64,000 bases of DNA from Margaritispora aquatica (taxonomy: Eukaryota; Ascomycota; Leotiomycetes; Helotiales; Discinellaceae), in the NCBI GenBank assembly GCA_007644065.1, contig VJWN01000009.1:744001-808000 (forward strand), read 5' to 3'. The notes under the pieces were generated by a model, which searched no databases, was not told where the DNA came from, and saw only the letters and a list, made by a program, of their open reading frames with translations. The number at the start of each line of letters is the position of its first letter. Position 1 is the first letter of the stretch. Positions 35,303 through 48,019 of the stretch are shown in pieces. The translations under genes and the position numbers were made by a program.

Positions 35303-38300
35303 CTATCTCCACACGTCTTGGAGTAACATTGTGCCTGGGCAAGAAACCGGAGCTGAGAGAATATAGTTGGGTTCCGAGCTCCATATTACAGTTCCATTGG
35401 TAGCCACCCAGTAATACTTGTACTCGGCATATTCCCCCATAGAAAAAGACACAGAGGTTTGCCAGGCAGCACCAGAGTAGGACAATGCGACACTCTTATC
35501 AAACGCCCAACTGCCGATCTCGGGTGCTGACCCAGCTATGTGCACCGTCTCACCATTAACTGCATTAGCTGCGGCGCCAGAGAGGTTGAAAGTGATAGTA
35601 GCTATTGTGCAAGCGGGATTAGACGCGGTTGCGGTCGCAGTTGCGGTTGAGGTTGCGGTTGTGCTTGAATCATCCGCGATTACCGTGTTATTCCAGTCAT
35701 ACGTAGGCCCAACGCAGTATGTTTTGTTCGTTATCAAGTTTGACGTACAATCACTTCCATTGAGACTGGGGTTGACATCTTTGAAAAGCTCGAAAGGAAT
35801 TCCTTCATAAACGCAAATCTCCACGCATTGCTCCGCATCTACTCTCTCATGCCACTTGCCGCACCTCAGCGTCGTGCCTTCTGCGATTGTTGCGTTGCTT
35901 GGGAGCGGCACAGCAACGGGACTATATCCAGTTACTGGAATCGGAATCGTCGTGTCGCCAAAGGAAGGACCTGTCTTGTTGTAGACTCCGTTTTGGGGGC
36001 TGAGGCAGAGAATTTTGCCGTAAAAGGCGCTGGCTTCTTGAAGGTTCTCGCAGCTGAAGGATATCCAGGGATTGTATGCTCTCACGTCTCCAAAAGTCAT
36101 GTTATTGGCTGAAGTAGACTCGATGGTTGCACAATTGTCAGTGGGCTGTAAGGTGTAAGTCTCCGCACATGGCAATGGGAGGCATAGCTCCAGACCCGGC
36201 AATATTGTGGTGCAGTTCCCGATTACCAATTGATTGGCCATGTATAGAGACGCGGACGAAAGACTGTGGCTCAGAGCAATAGTGTCACAAGACTCGCCGC
36301 CTTTGGTAATGTATGTTGACCCAGATATGCATGTTGAATTTACTGGAGCATCTGGGGTAATGATGGAAGGTGGGATATTTGTGGGACCAGTCTTTGCGCA
36401 CCGAGTGTGGATATATTGGAGGTCCTGTTGGTAACGATCGTCATAGATGGAATACGAAGTGCGCTGCATCATTTCGTTGCGCTCAATATAACAATATGAG
36501 CAGATCTCTGCTTGTGGCATTTTTTCGATGCTGCTAACTTCAGTGAAGTCGTTGATAACGTCTGGACGGGTAGTAAGCACTTATTCTGGTAATTAAATCT
36601 CTAGAAGTGTCTGATGAATAACTTACCATTACAATTGCGACCTGTAACTTTATCCACCAGGCAGGTCTCGTTCCAGGATGCCCAAATCCTACCACCAATG
36701 ATATTTGGGACCCCACCCGTTATATTGGATCCCATGCAGGACAACTCGACAGAGTCAAACCAAGTCTTCAAGCTCTTACCACAAGTTGCGTCACAAACAG
36801 ACGCTGTTAAGGTGTCATTTTGAAGGGAACCATAGTACTTTGTTTCCTCAAATGTGGCAACGTAGTCATTGCACTTCACAACTTGGGTCAGCGCTGTTTG
36901 ACAGCTTGCCGAAAGATCCAAGTCCGACACGCTGTCCGCTGTGTAAAGCGAAAATCCTTCAAAGGTTCGTGCTCCAACTGTTGTATTTGATCCTTGAAGC
37001 CACGCTAGAATAGATGACAAAAATCCATTTACGTTATCTCTGGCATACGTAGCAACCGCACCCTTCGGGCTGATCATCTCGACCATAGCTTTGGTGCAAA
37101 GATTATAGATCCAGATGTCGTAGCTTTGCTCAATTTCAAAACCTCGATCTTGGCAATTCTCTGTTGCCAGACAAGCTTGGTCGTATTTGCTGAACCAGCT
37201 GTACAGGCCACTGCCTAGGATATATATTGTTGAAGAGTCAATAATTCTCACAGCCCAAGACACTGCACAGGTTTCCGAATTCTTATCGCAGTCCTTGAAG
37301 TCTGGGTCGTTGCTAAAGAGACCTGTTGAGAAAGGTGTCGGTGCATGGGGTACTGCCTGGAAGTATGGCGATTCTGTTTGAATCATGGCTAAAAGGATAT
37401 TCGTCGCACCAGATAGCTGGTACTGATACAAGACACTGTGCTCGGAAGCTGTTCCATAGAGCCATGCACGCTGACTCTCGATCAAGATCCCACGGCCAGC
37501 GTAGATGTCAATCTGATCTTGTGATACCTTGTCCATGTCATGGTCTGCTACCCACGCCCAGACATTTTCAAGATAGGCTGTAGAGTTGGATGTGAGGTGC
37601 ATGAGCACCGATGCCGCAATACAGTTCGGGTTCACGCTGCCTGAAAGTTTTGGACACTGCTCTTTCTGGAGGCTTGAGCCAATCGCACCCCCGACTCGGA
37701 TATGGGAATCTAAGATGAAAGTCAGCTGAAATCCATAAAGAGATGACTGTTAGAAGAGTCAAAAATGGACATGAATTACCCCATAGACCTGCGGCACCCT
37801 GACTGGACTCCTGGACATTCCACTCGACTACTATAGCACCCGCTGTTGGTCCTGAAACAGTGAACATCATATCCTGAACCTCAAGAATTCCAACATCACC
37901 AACGCTCCCCATTTTGACAACAGGGCGCGGATGGTTGCCATCTTGGAAGTTTACACCAGTGCCCATTATCTGCGACCATGCCTGACCTATGACACGAGAG
38001 CCAACAGGGAATTTGATCGTGTCTGTAACCATATAGACACCAAATGGGAAGAAAACAATCGAAGACATATTAGCCGCATTTGAGAGGATGCTGTTCAAAG
38101 CCGAAGTATCATCTGTATGACCATCTCCTTTGGCGCCTAAACCTTTCACGTCTATGATCTGGCTGGTGCCAATATTATCATATTTTGGTCTCCGACGAGT
38201 GAAGAGGTTGGGTTTGACATATGCGAGAGTTGTGCTCATGAGTTCTGCTGTACGGTTCATTGCCGGGATAGCCGCGCCGTTGACGAACGTTGTGTTGCCA

Positions 38301-40438
38301 GCTGTGCCGGTCATCATTCCAAAGCCCCAACTGTCTACCAAGACCGAGTCTCCACCTGCGAGGAGAACTTTACCGGATACGTCGTCGGTGATGCTAACTT
38401 TGACGTTGTAGAAAGCGACATTCTGTATGAGTAGAGAGGTAGAGTTCTCCTTATACAGGGAAGTGACGATACCCTGAGGGGTGTTGGCAATGATAGCATC
38501 TGTAAGTATCAGAGATCCAACTGACTGTCCTGTGCTCAGTAGACCTCCAGCCTATAGTTTGTCAACAAACAAACAAAAGCACGTCCTTTGTCTTGTACTT
38601 ACTCCACCGGTCACAACCAAGCCCCTCTGGCATGTTTCAATGATAAAATCTTGCATTGTCCATGCCCAGTCCCAGTGAACTTGGAGAGCAGTGGCACATT
38701 GGACAAAAACAAGCTTACTAGTCGTAAATTGCTGGTTACCAAAATACGCCCTGTCAAATATGTCAGTGTAAATTCACACTAAATGGCGAATAGCTTACCC
38801 AAAGTTGCCACCGACGAAATATAAATCGGCAAGAAACCCACCGGATCCATTTTCCATGTAAATTCCCTACACTGTCAATTTTTCTCGTGAGCGGATTGTC
38901 CAGGAAAACTGACTTGCTGTGTGTTTGATGGTACATCTGTGTTATATAACATGTAGAATTCAATGTTTTCCAGGGACGCTGCTTGAGCCTACCCCAAATC
39001 ATTAGACCAATACACAGCAGCTATGAAGCAGCAGAACGTACAACTTGCCAATGTATGCCGCAAATATAGGCGCCAGTATCCGTGTTCTACGTAAAGTGCT
39101 GTCAGCAACGTCTCATGCAAGAACTCAGTGGTGTATTACCCTAATATCGATCTTAAAATTCTTAACGCTGCGGAGGAAGTTGTTTGTGTTCAGATACCTG
39201 CATTCCCAAAAGTCAGTCTTCAAATCTCAGAGTTCGAGATGATGACGAGGTACCATTCATCATTATCGTTGATATAGAAATCAGAGATAATGATACCCGA
39301 ACCAATGAAACTCTTGGCACCTAAAAGCGTCGGTGCATTGGTAGGCTAAGTAGTCATTAGTAGCTTGAACCTCGATCTGTTGAATAAACTTACGTCACCC
39401 AAGAACTGTGTATTGTAGTATTGTATTAGAGGAGAGCTGATCAGATAGGTTCCGGATGGAAACCAGATGACCGCAGGCACAACTGTGCTAGAACCACCTA
39501 ATGTCACAATTTAGATGGAGGGACAAAATGAGAAAGGTTGACACTTGACTTACACCCAGCACCACACCGTCCACCATCAGAGATGGCCTTTTGAATAGCA
39601 GCAGTATCATCCGTTACCCCGTCGCCTTTGGCACCATAATCCAACACGTTTCTCCAAACCTGTTTCTTCGAATTAATACTAGATGGGAAAGCAGAAACTT
39701 GGCATCACTGACCTTGTAGCCTGCTGGTCCAAATGGACTCGAACCTCGCTGTTCAATGTTGGCCATCCAGAAAGTGGTAACGGGGTCACGTCTCGCGAGC
39801 GCTGTAGCAGTCTCGTTCTCTGTTGAGATCAAAGATGTCCCCGCTACATAGCCAAGAAGTCCGGTGGCATGGATGAGCTTCTGTGCAGGTTGGTTTGTGT
39901 CATTCAGATTTGAAGCGTATTTCTTTCTTATGTTTGCAGCTATCTCTGGTTGATCTCCGGTTGGTATTTGAGTGCTATGTTCCGCCAACATACGAGCTGC
40001 TGCTGCCAGCGCTGGAGGAATTGTGTACGATTTTCTCAGTGTGTCATCTGTGGAAGAATTTGTTGTGGTGTCTCTTGCTCTCTTGAAGGTGCTGTCTTGG
40101 ACGTACGCCAAACTGGTATCAAGTGGCGGGGCTGCGGAGGTTCCATTTGGTTTGGAAGTCTTGTTGTTGAATTCGTAGACATTGAAATAAGGGTTCTCGA
40201 TTCTTGCCTTGTTCACCACGGCCATGGCCGCAAGGGCCTCTTGTATCACTTGCTGCGCATCTTCGACAGTTCCGTCACCTGTTGAAGAATTAAGAGGTAC
40301 TTTAGAAGTTGTCTCACGACCGGTCAAGCGTTTCTTCCCATGAACGCCTTGAAGGTGACTTAAGTGGTTTGCAGCAACGATCGTGGGAGAGAGCAAGACA
40401 GCATAAGAGCAGCATTGCAAAATAAATGAGTATTTCAT
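35303..40438 (-). CDS. secreted GH55 beta-1,3-glucanase fused to LysM module and CBM20
   Basis: Twelve exons on the minus strand: 40438-39713, 39659-39554, 39497-39394, 39345-39254, then small exons to about 38755, 38750s-38600s, 38551-37780, 37709-36627 and 36561-35303. All phases close, giving about 1,510 aa. Order: signal peptide (1-22); about 220 residues without a name; GH55 with two pectate-lyase-type beta-helix halves (VLDYGAKGDGVTDDTAAI near 247, and VKGLGAKGDGHTDDTSALNS near 620); a Cys-rich region matching the N-terminal half of fungal LysM proteins (about 950-1170); two clear LysM repeats and probably a third (about 1170-1350); a Thr/Ala linker; and a CBM20 starch-binding domain at the end. 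GH55 cleaves laminarin-type glucan, LysM binds chitin, CBM20 binds starch or glycogen. It faces the GH18 gene across 1.9 kb. Confidence 0.88.
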
Positions 40439-42329
40439 CAGGGGAACGGTATAGATTAGAGACTCGACAAAAACTTTGCTCGACCAGTTGAAAGTTGCTG
40501 TCGGTCAAATAAAAGCATCTCACTCAGTATCTTCAAAGCCCATTTGCATACGGGGATCATTCTAACTTTATCAATATGGTAATATCTTTCCCAACATGAC
40601 TTAAAAACCGTTATGGATGGGGGCCATGGACTGCTCACCAACACCTACTGTACAGGCCACAGGCTATTGAGAATAAGACCAATGCCGATTGGATTCCCTC
40701 CCCTTCCCTTCACACAAGCGTCGAGGGAAAACCAATGCCAAGAAGCTTGCGAGATAATCAGTAATTGTTAGGAAGGATTAGGGAACGGAGATAGCTTCTT
40801 CCAGGTATGGCTCCCGATCAAGCATGCATGTCCTTTATAAAATTTGAATTTTGCGAGGTCAAGTTGCCCTTGTATCCGAGACAAGGGTCGCGAAGCGCTT
40901 CGCTATTGACGGACGACCATCCGAGAAGATGACTTAGTTACCTGATGTAAAGGAGCGAGTAGGCGAGGTAAAAGCGACTGGTTTTTCTGAGGGGGAAGAG
41001 AAGAGAAGCACTTGAAGTATTTTATTTCATAGGCCTATAATCCAAAGTATATAGTATATACTGGCAAAGTGTACTAAGAGACTAAGAGAGGATATGGTAG
41101 GGTGCAGGTAAGTAAAGCTTGATAAAGTTAATGAGATCCACATATCCACATGATCTACAGCGGATGGCTTTGCCGGCCGGGGCAGTTTTTCGCGGCTGCG
41201 GTTGCGGCTTCGGCTTCGGGATTATGTCTAAAAAGGGACACATCGCCAAGCCAAGGGGTTCGCTAAGGAGGTACCTTATGTTGAATAGAAAACAAAAAAG
41301 ACGGCCCCTGACAAACTCAAAATCGGGGAAACTCCATTTCGCCGAAATAAAAAGGCCTGGACCTCTTTAGACGATTTTAGACGATTTTTCACAAGACATC
41401 AAGCATATGATCCCCAATTAGCACACAGTGACCCACCTGAAGTCTCTTCTCTTTGCGACCGTTCCGGACGGTACGGTACCCACCGAGTCTACCTTACCTT
41501 ATTTTACCGAGGTTGAAGTACATTGACTCTACTAGCACGCACCAGTAGGGGGTCCAAGTTTAAAACAAACTCCTTGCATCGCAGATACATCGTATTTACT
41601 GTCTATTGCCAAAGCATTCAAATAAACATGTGCATATTCATTCCTTCATATAGAAACGATAGAGATTAGTCTGCCTCCCAAACCAAGTTTCTATGTTGGG
41701 TTGGGCATACATAGAGAAAGTAAGTCACAAAGGATCGAAATCGTGTGTGGTGTGGCGTTCAGACCCTGTCAGTTGAAGAAATGCTTCATCGCTGTGCTGT
41801 GCCTCTTTACTTTAAACTTCAAATCTTAAAAGCCGCCGCACCCAACCTCCATATTGCCATTCCTGGCAATGCAATCATCTTTTGTTTCGGATGTCTTTAG
41901 CTGGGCCAGAAATGGAGCATTTGCCGACTTGCATGTGTCTTGGCCACTGGTCAGCTCCATTGGGCTAAGCGACAACTGAAAGCTACAACTGAAAGCCGCG
42001 TTGTGGATATTCAGCAAGCTGGGGAGCTGGGGAGAGAGTCAATGTTGGAATGACCGACCTGTGGGATCTCCCGGTTGCACCGAGATGGGGGTGCAAGCGC
42101 AAGTGGTTGGGTAATTGCTCCGTTCACGAGAGTTGATATTCGTAAAGAAGTGCTTCTGTACGAGATTACATACATACACTTCATTCTCTTTCCTCGCATC
42201 ATTTGTAAAACTCACTGCTCTGCAAAAGAAAGAAGAAAACAAAAAGCAGCTGTTGTCCTGCCCTGCTACTATCCTGACCCTCATTTACAAGTCCAAATCC
42301 CAATCAATCTGCCTCGCTTCTAATAGTCA
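40439..42329. promoter_or_regulatory. shared upstream region of the GH55-LysM and chitinase genes
   Basis: 1.9 kb between two divergent start codons, with no gene of its own. It contains a palindromic GCGAAGCGCTTCGC near 40891-40904, a TACCTTACC patch near 41490-41505, and tandem CTGGGG sites near 42019-42032. The two genes could be co-regulated from here; that is inference from geometry only. Confidence 0.5.
42019..42032. promoter_or_regulatory. two tandem CTGGGG sites (CreA/Mig1-like consensus)
   Basis: Two CTGGGG hexamers 2 bp apart, about 300 bp upstream of the chitinase start. They match SYGGRG, the carbon-catabolite repressor consensus of filamentous fungi. Short motifs occur by chance, so this is weak evidence. 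Confidence 0.3.
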
Positions 42330-45300
42330 ATGGGCTCATACACATTCAAATCACCACCATGGTGGTTAAAGTTTTTCATTACCATCTTTATTGCATACTC
42401 TTTCGTATCTGCTCAGGGTTGCAGTAAAGCCCAACCTTGTGCCAGTGGTTGTTGTAGTCAGTTCGGGTTTTGTGGCACTGACGAAGCTCATTGTGGTGCC
42501 GGGTGTGTGGATACATGCGACTTCAAACTTGGCTGTGATGCCTCAAACCCTTGTGCATCAGGTTGTTGCAATTCCTTTGGGTTCTGTGGACTTGGTCCAG
42601 ACTGTAGGTAAAATCCATTGACAACTGTGAAATAAAGCAATGCTGACAGGTGCTGAACTAGACTGCGGAAAAACATGCGTTGCTGGTTGTGACAGTAAAT
42701 CGTATTGCGATCCAGGTGGCTATGGAGAATTTGCTGAAATTGCACATTGTCCTCTCAATGTCTGTTGCTCTAAATTCGGCTTTTGCGGCCTTACCCCAGA
42801 ATTCTGTGGAACGAAGACAATCAAGCGACCATCATGCGCTATTGATAGCAGCTTGACTAGAGTTGTCGGTTATTATGAAGGATGGGCTCCTAACAGACCT
42901 TGTAATGCTGTCTTTCCCGAGAAGATTCCACTAGGTGTCTACACGCATCTTAACTTCGCATTTGCCACAATTGATCCTAAAACCTTCGGCGTGCTACCAG
43001 CACAAGCTGCTGATATACCCATGTATAAGAGGCTTACGAGCTTGAAGAACCAAGATCCAGATCTCAAGGTGTTCATTGCCATTGGAGGTTGGACTTTCAA
43101 TGACCCAGGGCCAACGGCAACAACCTTCTCCGATATCGCCAGATCGGAAGACAATACCAACGCTTTCATCAAGTCTCTTACTAGTTTCATGGCAACTTAT
43201 AACTTTGATGGCGTTGATATTGATTGGGAATACCCGGAAGCCGACGATCGTAGTGGGCGGAAGGAGGATTTCGCAAATTTCCCAACTTTCATCTCAAGAC
43301 TCAAAAAGGGCTTAAAGGCAACGGGTGGTCGAGACGGGCTCTCTATTACGTTACCAGCGTCTTACTGGTATCTGCAACACTTTGATATCGTAAAGCTCGT
43401 TGATGATGTCGATTGGTTCAACATGTAATCACTCCTGAAAATTGTCATTGTTCCTAGCTAATTCAAATCTAGGATGACTTATGGTATACTCCCTCCTCAC
43501 TCAAATAGCAGTCGGGGAATTCTCGGAGAGTGTTGTATTGAATTTTATGCTGATGATTGATATAAAACAGACCTGCACGGGACTTGGGACAAAGGTCAGC
43601 ATTAGCCTTTGAGCTCTTGATTCAGCACTGACTACCACTAGGGAATAAATGGGCGGGCGCTTTCCTTAACGCTCATACCAATTTGACAGAGATCAAAGAT
43701 GCTATGGACCTTCTTTGGAGGAACAACATCACTCCCAACAAGGTTACCCTGGGAACAGCCTTTTACGGTAGAGCCTTTACAGCTAGCAGTTCCAGCTGTC
43801 TCACACCAGGTTGTACCTTCGAGTCCGGTGCCAACAAAGGTCCTTGCAGTCGCGAAGTTAGTATCCTTATCGGCTCCGAGATCACTGATATCATTGCAAG
43901 AACCGGAAGCACGCCTGTCCTTGATAAAGACGCTGCAGTCAAAATTCTGACATTTGACAATAACCAATGGGTCGCGTACGATGATGCAGACACCCTTAAA
44001 ATGAAAACTGATTACGCGCGCAGCCAGTGCATGGGAGGAGTTATGGTCTGGGCCGTATCTCACGACACTCCAGATGGCGCCTTCACCAAAGCTCTTGCAA
44101 CAGCAGCCAATCGTAAGGTTGTAGCTTTGGGAGAGACCAATGGAGTAGATACTTCAACAACTACAACAACCGCATATCCTCAGTGTAAATGGACGAATTG
44201 CAAAGAAAGTGTGTACTGCAAATTCACAACCCAAAATTAGTACTAAATATCTTTACAGGCTGTCCTTCAGGATGGACCCGAGTATTACGCCAGGATTCTG
44301 GTGCTAAAGGAACCGAGTATCTCACCGATGAGTCTGCTTGCGACGGCATTGGAAACCATCAGTTCTGCTGTCCACCTTCTCAAAACCCCACTTGCGGTTG
44401 GTATACACATAACAATGGAAAATGTGACCCAACATGTCCCCAGTAAGTCACACCCATTTTACTGTGCTTGAAAAGCCCTCTGTGAAAGGATCTAAATTTC
44501 AACTTTCTCCACGAAGGTAAAACATGAGGTTAGAGACTAGTGTCGAGAACCAAAAGTACTTGTTCAGAACATCTCTAAGTCGCTTATATAGGGGTACTGT
44601 CGAAGTGGGCTCAAACTCTATGTACTGCAATAACAATAAGTACCAAGCTGCTTGTTGTTCTGTATCCACCGATATCACTGCCATGAAGCTATACAATCAA
44701 TGCTCGTGGGCAGACTGGCCGATGTGTGATAGCGGTAAATGTAGCAACACCGAAACTGTATCTTCCACCACCGGTAGTGGTGGTGCCGTATGCAACGCCC
44801 GCAGTTACAATCACCAAACAGGCATTGTCGCTCAAGAGAGAAAGTATTGCTGCGACGCAACGAACGACAACTCTAAATGGGAAGACTGTCAATGGTACAA
44901 CGGAATCGGGTTTGGACCGGCGGGTCGCAGTTGGTCTAATGATAAATATTGCTTGAGTGGCTGTCCTTCAGACCGGGTACGAGTAGGTATGGATAAGTAT
45001 GGGGGAGGCTGTCTTGGGAAAGGTGGTCGTTCCAAATGCTGCTTACCCAAGCTTCAGACCATCACGAAGCGCGAAAATCAAATGGATGACAGCTACAGGT
45101 ATGCTCTCGTGAATTTCTTGCAAGATCCTTTCTGCGGCTATAGTTTCAATTTTGGAGGTTCACAGAGACGTGAAGCGCAAAATGCTTCTATCAGTACGCG
45201 TAAGTGAAATTGTTTTTTTATAAAGTCAAGAACCACTCTTTAAGGAGGTTGCTCAAGCCTTTACCAAGCTTATGACTTTCTATCATTGTTTCTCACGCAT

Positions 45301-47048
45301 CTGCAGAATCTATATTTCCGCGGTCACTCGACTCAACCTATCACCCCGTTGAAGCCTTGTTGTTTCTCCTACTCTTTACCTCACCCACCCAGAACCAAGT
45401 CAGCATCTGGACCGATCTAGTTCCCAAGAAGTACCCCAATTTAACAATCTCTAAAATCAAGGCATGGATCGCTGGTAAGATCAGCGCCACGTTCAGCAAT
45501 GAAGATGGTGTGAATAAGGCGGTCTGTAACATGGACTGGCTAAACAGCGAGCTTGGAGGGGTTAGCACAACTAATTGTTTTTGCCTAACAAATGATTGTT
45601 GTGATTCCGATGACACTGAGTGCCAAAATGGGGATGAACCCACTGCTGATGACACATCAGCGGCTAAACGCAACATACTCTCTGGGATTTCGGATGAGAC
45701 AGGGGATCTCAAAAGACCGGTGGATTACTGGCAGAGACGAGAGCATGCAAAGGAGGCTCGATCTTTGCTCACCAAACGGGTTGGTAGACCGCGACCTTAT
45801 ACGATCGTGCTATCTACTCTGCTAAATATCCGCTTCTGGTCGCTCCCCGTAAGCCTATTTCACTCTAGCGATTTTTGATTGACAGTTTACTGAATGTTTT
45901 GTGTAGTATAACCAAGCCGCAGATCTTTCGGTCAATGATCCTTTGTGGGATACCGTTTTTGATATAGCCAGGGCGGGGGATTGTACTGATGCCGACATCA
46001 TCACCCGTGTTCAACCACTTGCAAATCGTGGGACTGGCACTGGCCTTCAAGGTTAGTCACAATACGCATGAAATTCCCGTTGAGTCATGTTATCAGTTAG
46101 AAGAGAGGTCGCCGTCTTCAAGATACTTGATTCCCCCAGCTCCCTATCTGTACTCTGAGGAGCCTCCATCGATTTCTTCTCGAATCATATCATGCCTCCA
46201 TAAGAGTACAGACTAACAGCATTCAAGGAGAACATATTTTAGAGCTCAACACCCCTGCAAGATTCTTCACAGCGGCTGCAGCTGGTACACTAACATCAGG
46301 GACACTTGGTAGGGTTGGCAATATTGTAGCAGGTTTCTACCAACATGCACTTGTTGAACCTCTGCCACTGAATACGCCCCCAATGCTTGGCGGGGTACAG
46401 AACCTGTATCCTCTTACACGTATAATGAACACCCTAGGGAGTCAAAGAAACGGTGCCCATGTGTATCTACTTGTCGGATCATTGAATACCATAAAAAGCA
46501 ATGTATGTCAGATATTCTACCATTAGGGATACAACTGACAGGCTGCGTGATTATAGGTCCTTAGGGGAAATCATCCAGTTAGGGAGGTAGAAATGAACAG
46601 GCTCTACAATTTAGATAACCCAGCAGACGCTATGCTGAAAATTAGACATGTATGTATTGTAATACAGCACATCTACAAGCGGCATCGCACTTACAAACAG
46701 ATTCAGGTTATCTCAGTCTTCCATTACATGAACAACCCTCTTGTGCAAGCAGCAATGGCTGCTGCCAACAATGACCTTCGAGACGAACTGCGTCTCGTAG
46801 AACAGGCCCATAACAGTGTTGCTGGCAATACGCAAGTCGGGGTGGTAGCTTATTGGGACATTTGGGTTCGTGACGATTTGGAAGAAGCATCGAAACTAGC
46901 TAGAGAGTGGATTGCAACCTGGACTCTGAAGCTACGCAATAAGTGGGCAGTGAGAACAGACGCGAACGTCAACACGAATCTGCAGATTATCAGTACGTTG
47001 AGATCGTTGGGAGCTGATCTTGAATTTAATGTGGATGGTTTCAACTAG
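42330..47048 (+). CDS. GH18 chitinase, killer-toxin-like subgroup, with CBM18-type modules
   Basis: Secreted chitin-cleaving enzyme related to the alpha-subunit type of yeast killer toxins. Twelve exons: 42330-42603, 42650-43424, 43473-43483 (11 nt), 43571-43594 (24 nt), 43642-44208, 44259-44442, 44592-45199, 45307-45848, 45907-46051, 46228-46502, 46557-46649 and 46707-47048; phases close, 1,279 aa. A signal peptide ends near residue 28. Three Cys-rich modules follow, each with CCSxFGFCG-like cores. The GH18 domain runs about 155-510, with SxGG-type AIGGW, catalytic DGVDIDWEYPE near 278 (DxxDxDxE intact) and MTYDLHG rebuilt across the two tiny exons. Several Cys-rich segments (CPSGWTRV, CCPPSQNPTC) come next, then a long C-terminal domain with HILELNTPARFF and SVFHYMNNP, characteristic of this subgroup. 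All key residues are present. Confidence 0.9.
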
Positions 47049-47320
47049 GAGCCTTATTGAATATGGGGAACGTATTTGCGAGATATCACTTCCAATCGCC
47101 CGAATACGTACTTGGGTAATGGTACTGTAGACGGTTTTTATAGATAAAAGACAAACATATCCAAAGCCAGAATTTGACGAGGCTTTATTCATTGAGCTAT
47201 TTGGTGCGCGCCATCAACACATGTTGACGGAAAGCCCTCAAAGAAAGTCAATCCTCAGGGTTCTGGGACGGCGCGAGTTTAAGTGTTGAATGCAAATAAA
47301 CCTCTTTGAGATGTAATTTC

Positions 47321-48019
47321 TTAACCATTATAAATTTTGTATCCGTCTTCCTCCATGATCGTGAACAAACTCTCCACCTCGATACCAATAAACAATTGAA
47401 ACCAAAAATAATTCAGAGCGCCCAATCCGACTTTCATCCAACCCTGCCACTCGGGCTCCCCTGGCTCTATGTACTGGACCACCTTAACCCACACAGTAGG
47501 AGTTAACTCGAAGTCTTTACTTGGATCTTCAGGGGCCGTTTCCACTGAGTCTAGAACGGCTTCGTCCACCATGATACACACTTGGTGTCGAACATTCTGC
47601 TGACGGCACTGAATATCGACTCCTTGACCTTCCAACCATTTCGCAAACGCAATCCTCACGGCATCTACATCCGCACCGTCGAGATCGCGGTCCTCCACAA
47701 CATCATTCACGAAACGTCGCTTCATCTCTTCATTCGGGCCACTATCCAAGGGTATATCGGTGCTCAGCGTAAACGGCGTGGGCAGGAGTTCATAATCAAT
47801 CGAATAATTGACGTAAGTCGTAAGTTTCGTGAGAAATGATGCAAAGCGGGCGTCAGATTCGGGAGTAAAGACGGTGCGGAAGATGGTATAGCCCCAGGTT
47901 GGCATGTACAGGTCGCGAAGATTCTTGCGGATGTCGCGGGAATGTTCGCGTCTGAATTGTACAGAAGTTGGAGAATTGGACTGTGGAGGCGGGTCAAGGT
48001 GAGACCGATACGGATACAT
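47321..48019 (-). CDS. conserved fungal protein of unknown function
   Basis: Intronless, 232 aa, no signal peptide or membrane segment. It begins after a short Pro-rich stretch with MPTWGYTIFRTVFTPESDARF and has VNDVVEDRDLDGADVDAVRIAF, VCIMVDEAVLDSV and GWMKVGLGALNYFWF. This order (WGYTIxRTVYT, an ED..LDGA block, a V.DE.VL block and a W-rich end) recurs in a family of small fungal proteins often present in many copies, but no function is established that I know of. It converges on the chitinase gene with 272 bp between stops. Confidence 0.75.
   Translation of the reverse strand: MYPYRSHLDPPPQSNSPTSVQFRREHSRDIRKNLRDLYMPTWGYTIFRTVFTPESDARFASFLTKLTTYVNYSIDYELLPTPFTLSTDIPLDSGPNEEMKRRFVNDVVEDRDLDGADVDAVRIAFAKWLEGQGVDIQCRQQNVRHQVCIMVDEAVLDSVETAPEDPSKDFELTPTVWVKVVQYIEPGEPEWQGWMKVGLGALNYFWFQLFIGIEVESLFTIMEEDGYKIYNG

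Noticed and set aside
40890..41110. possible solo LTR between the two wall-enzyme genes
   Set aside because: A short palindrome and AT-rich DNA are present, but I found no matching termini or target duplication.
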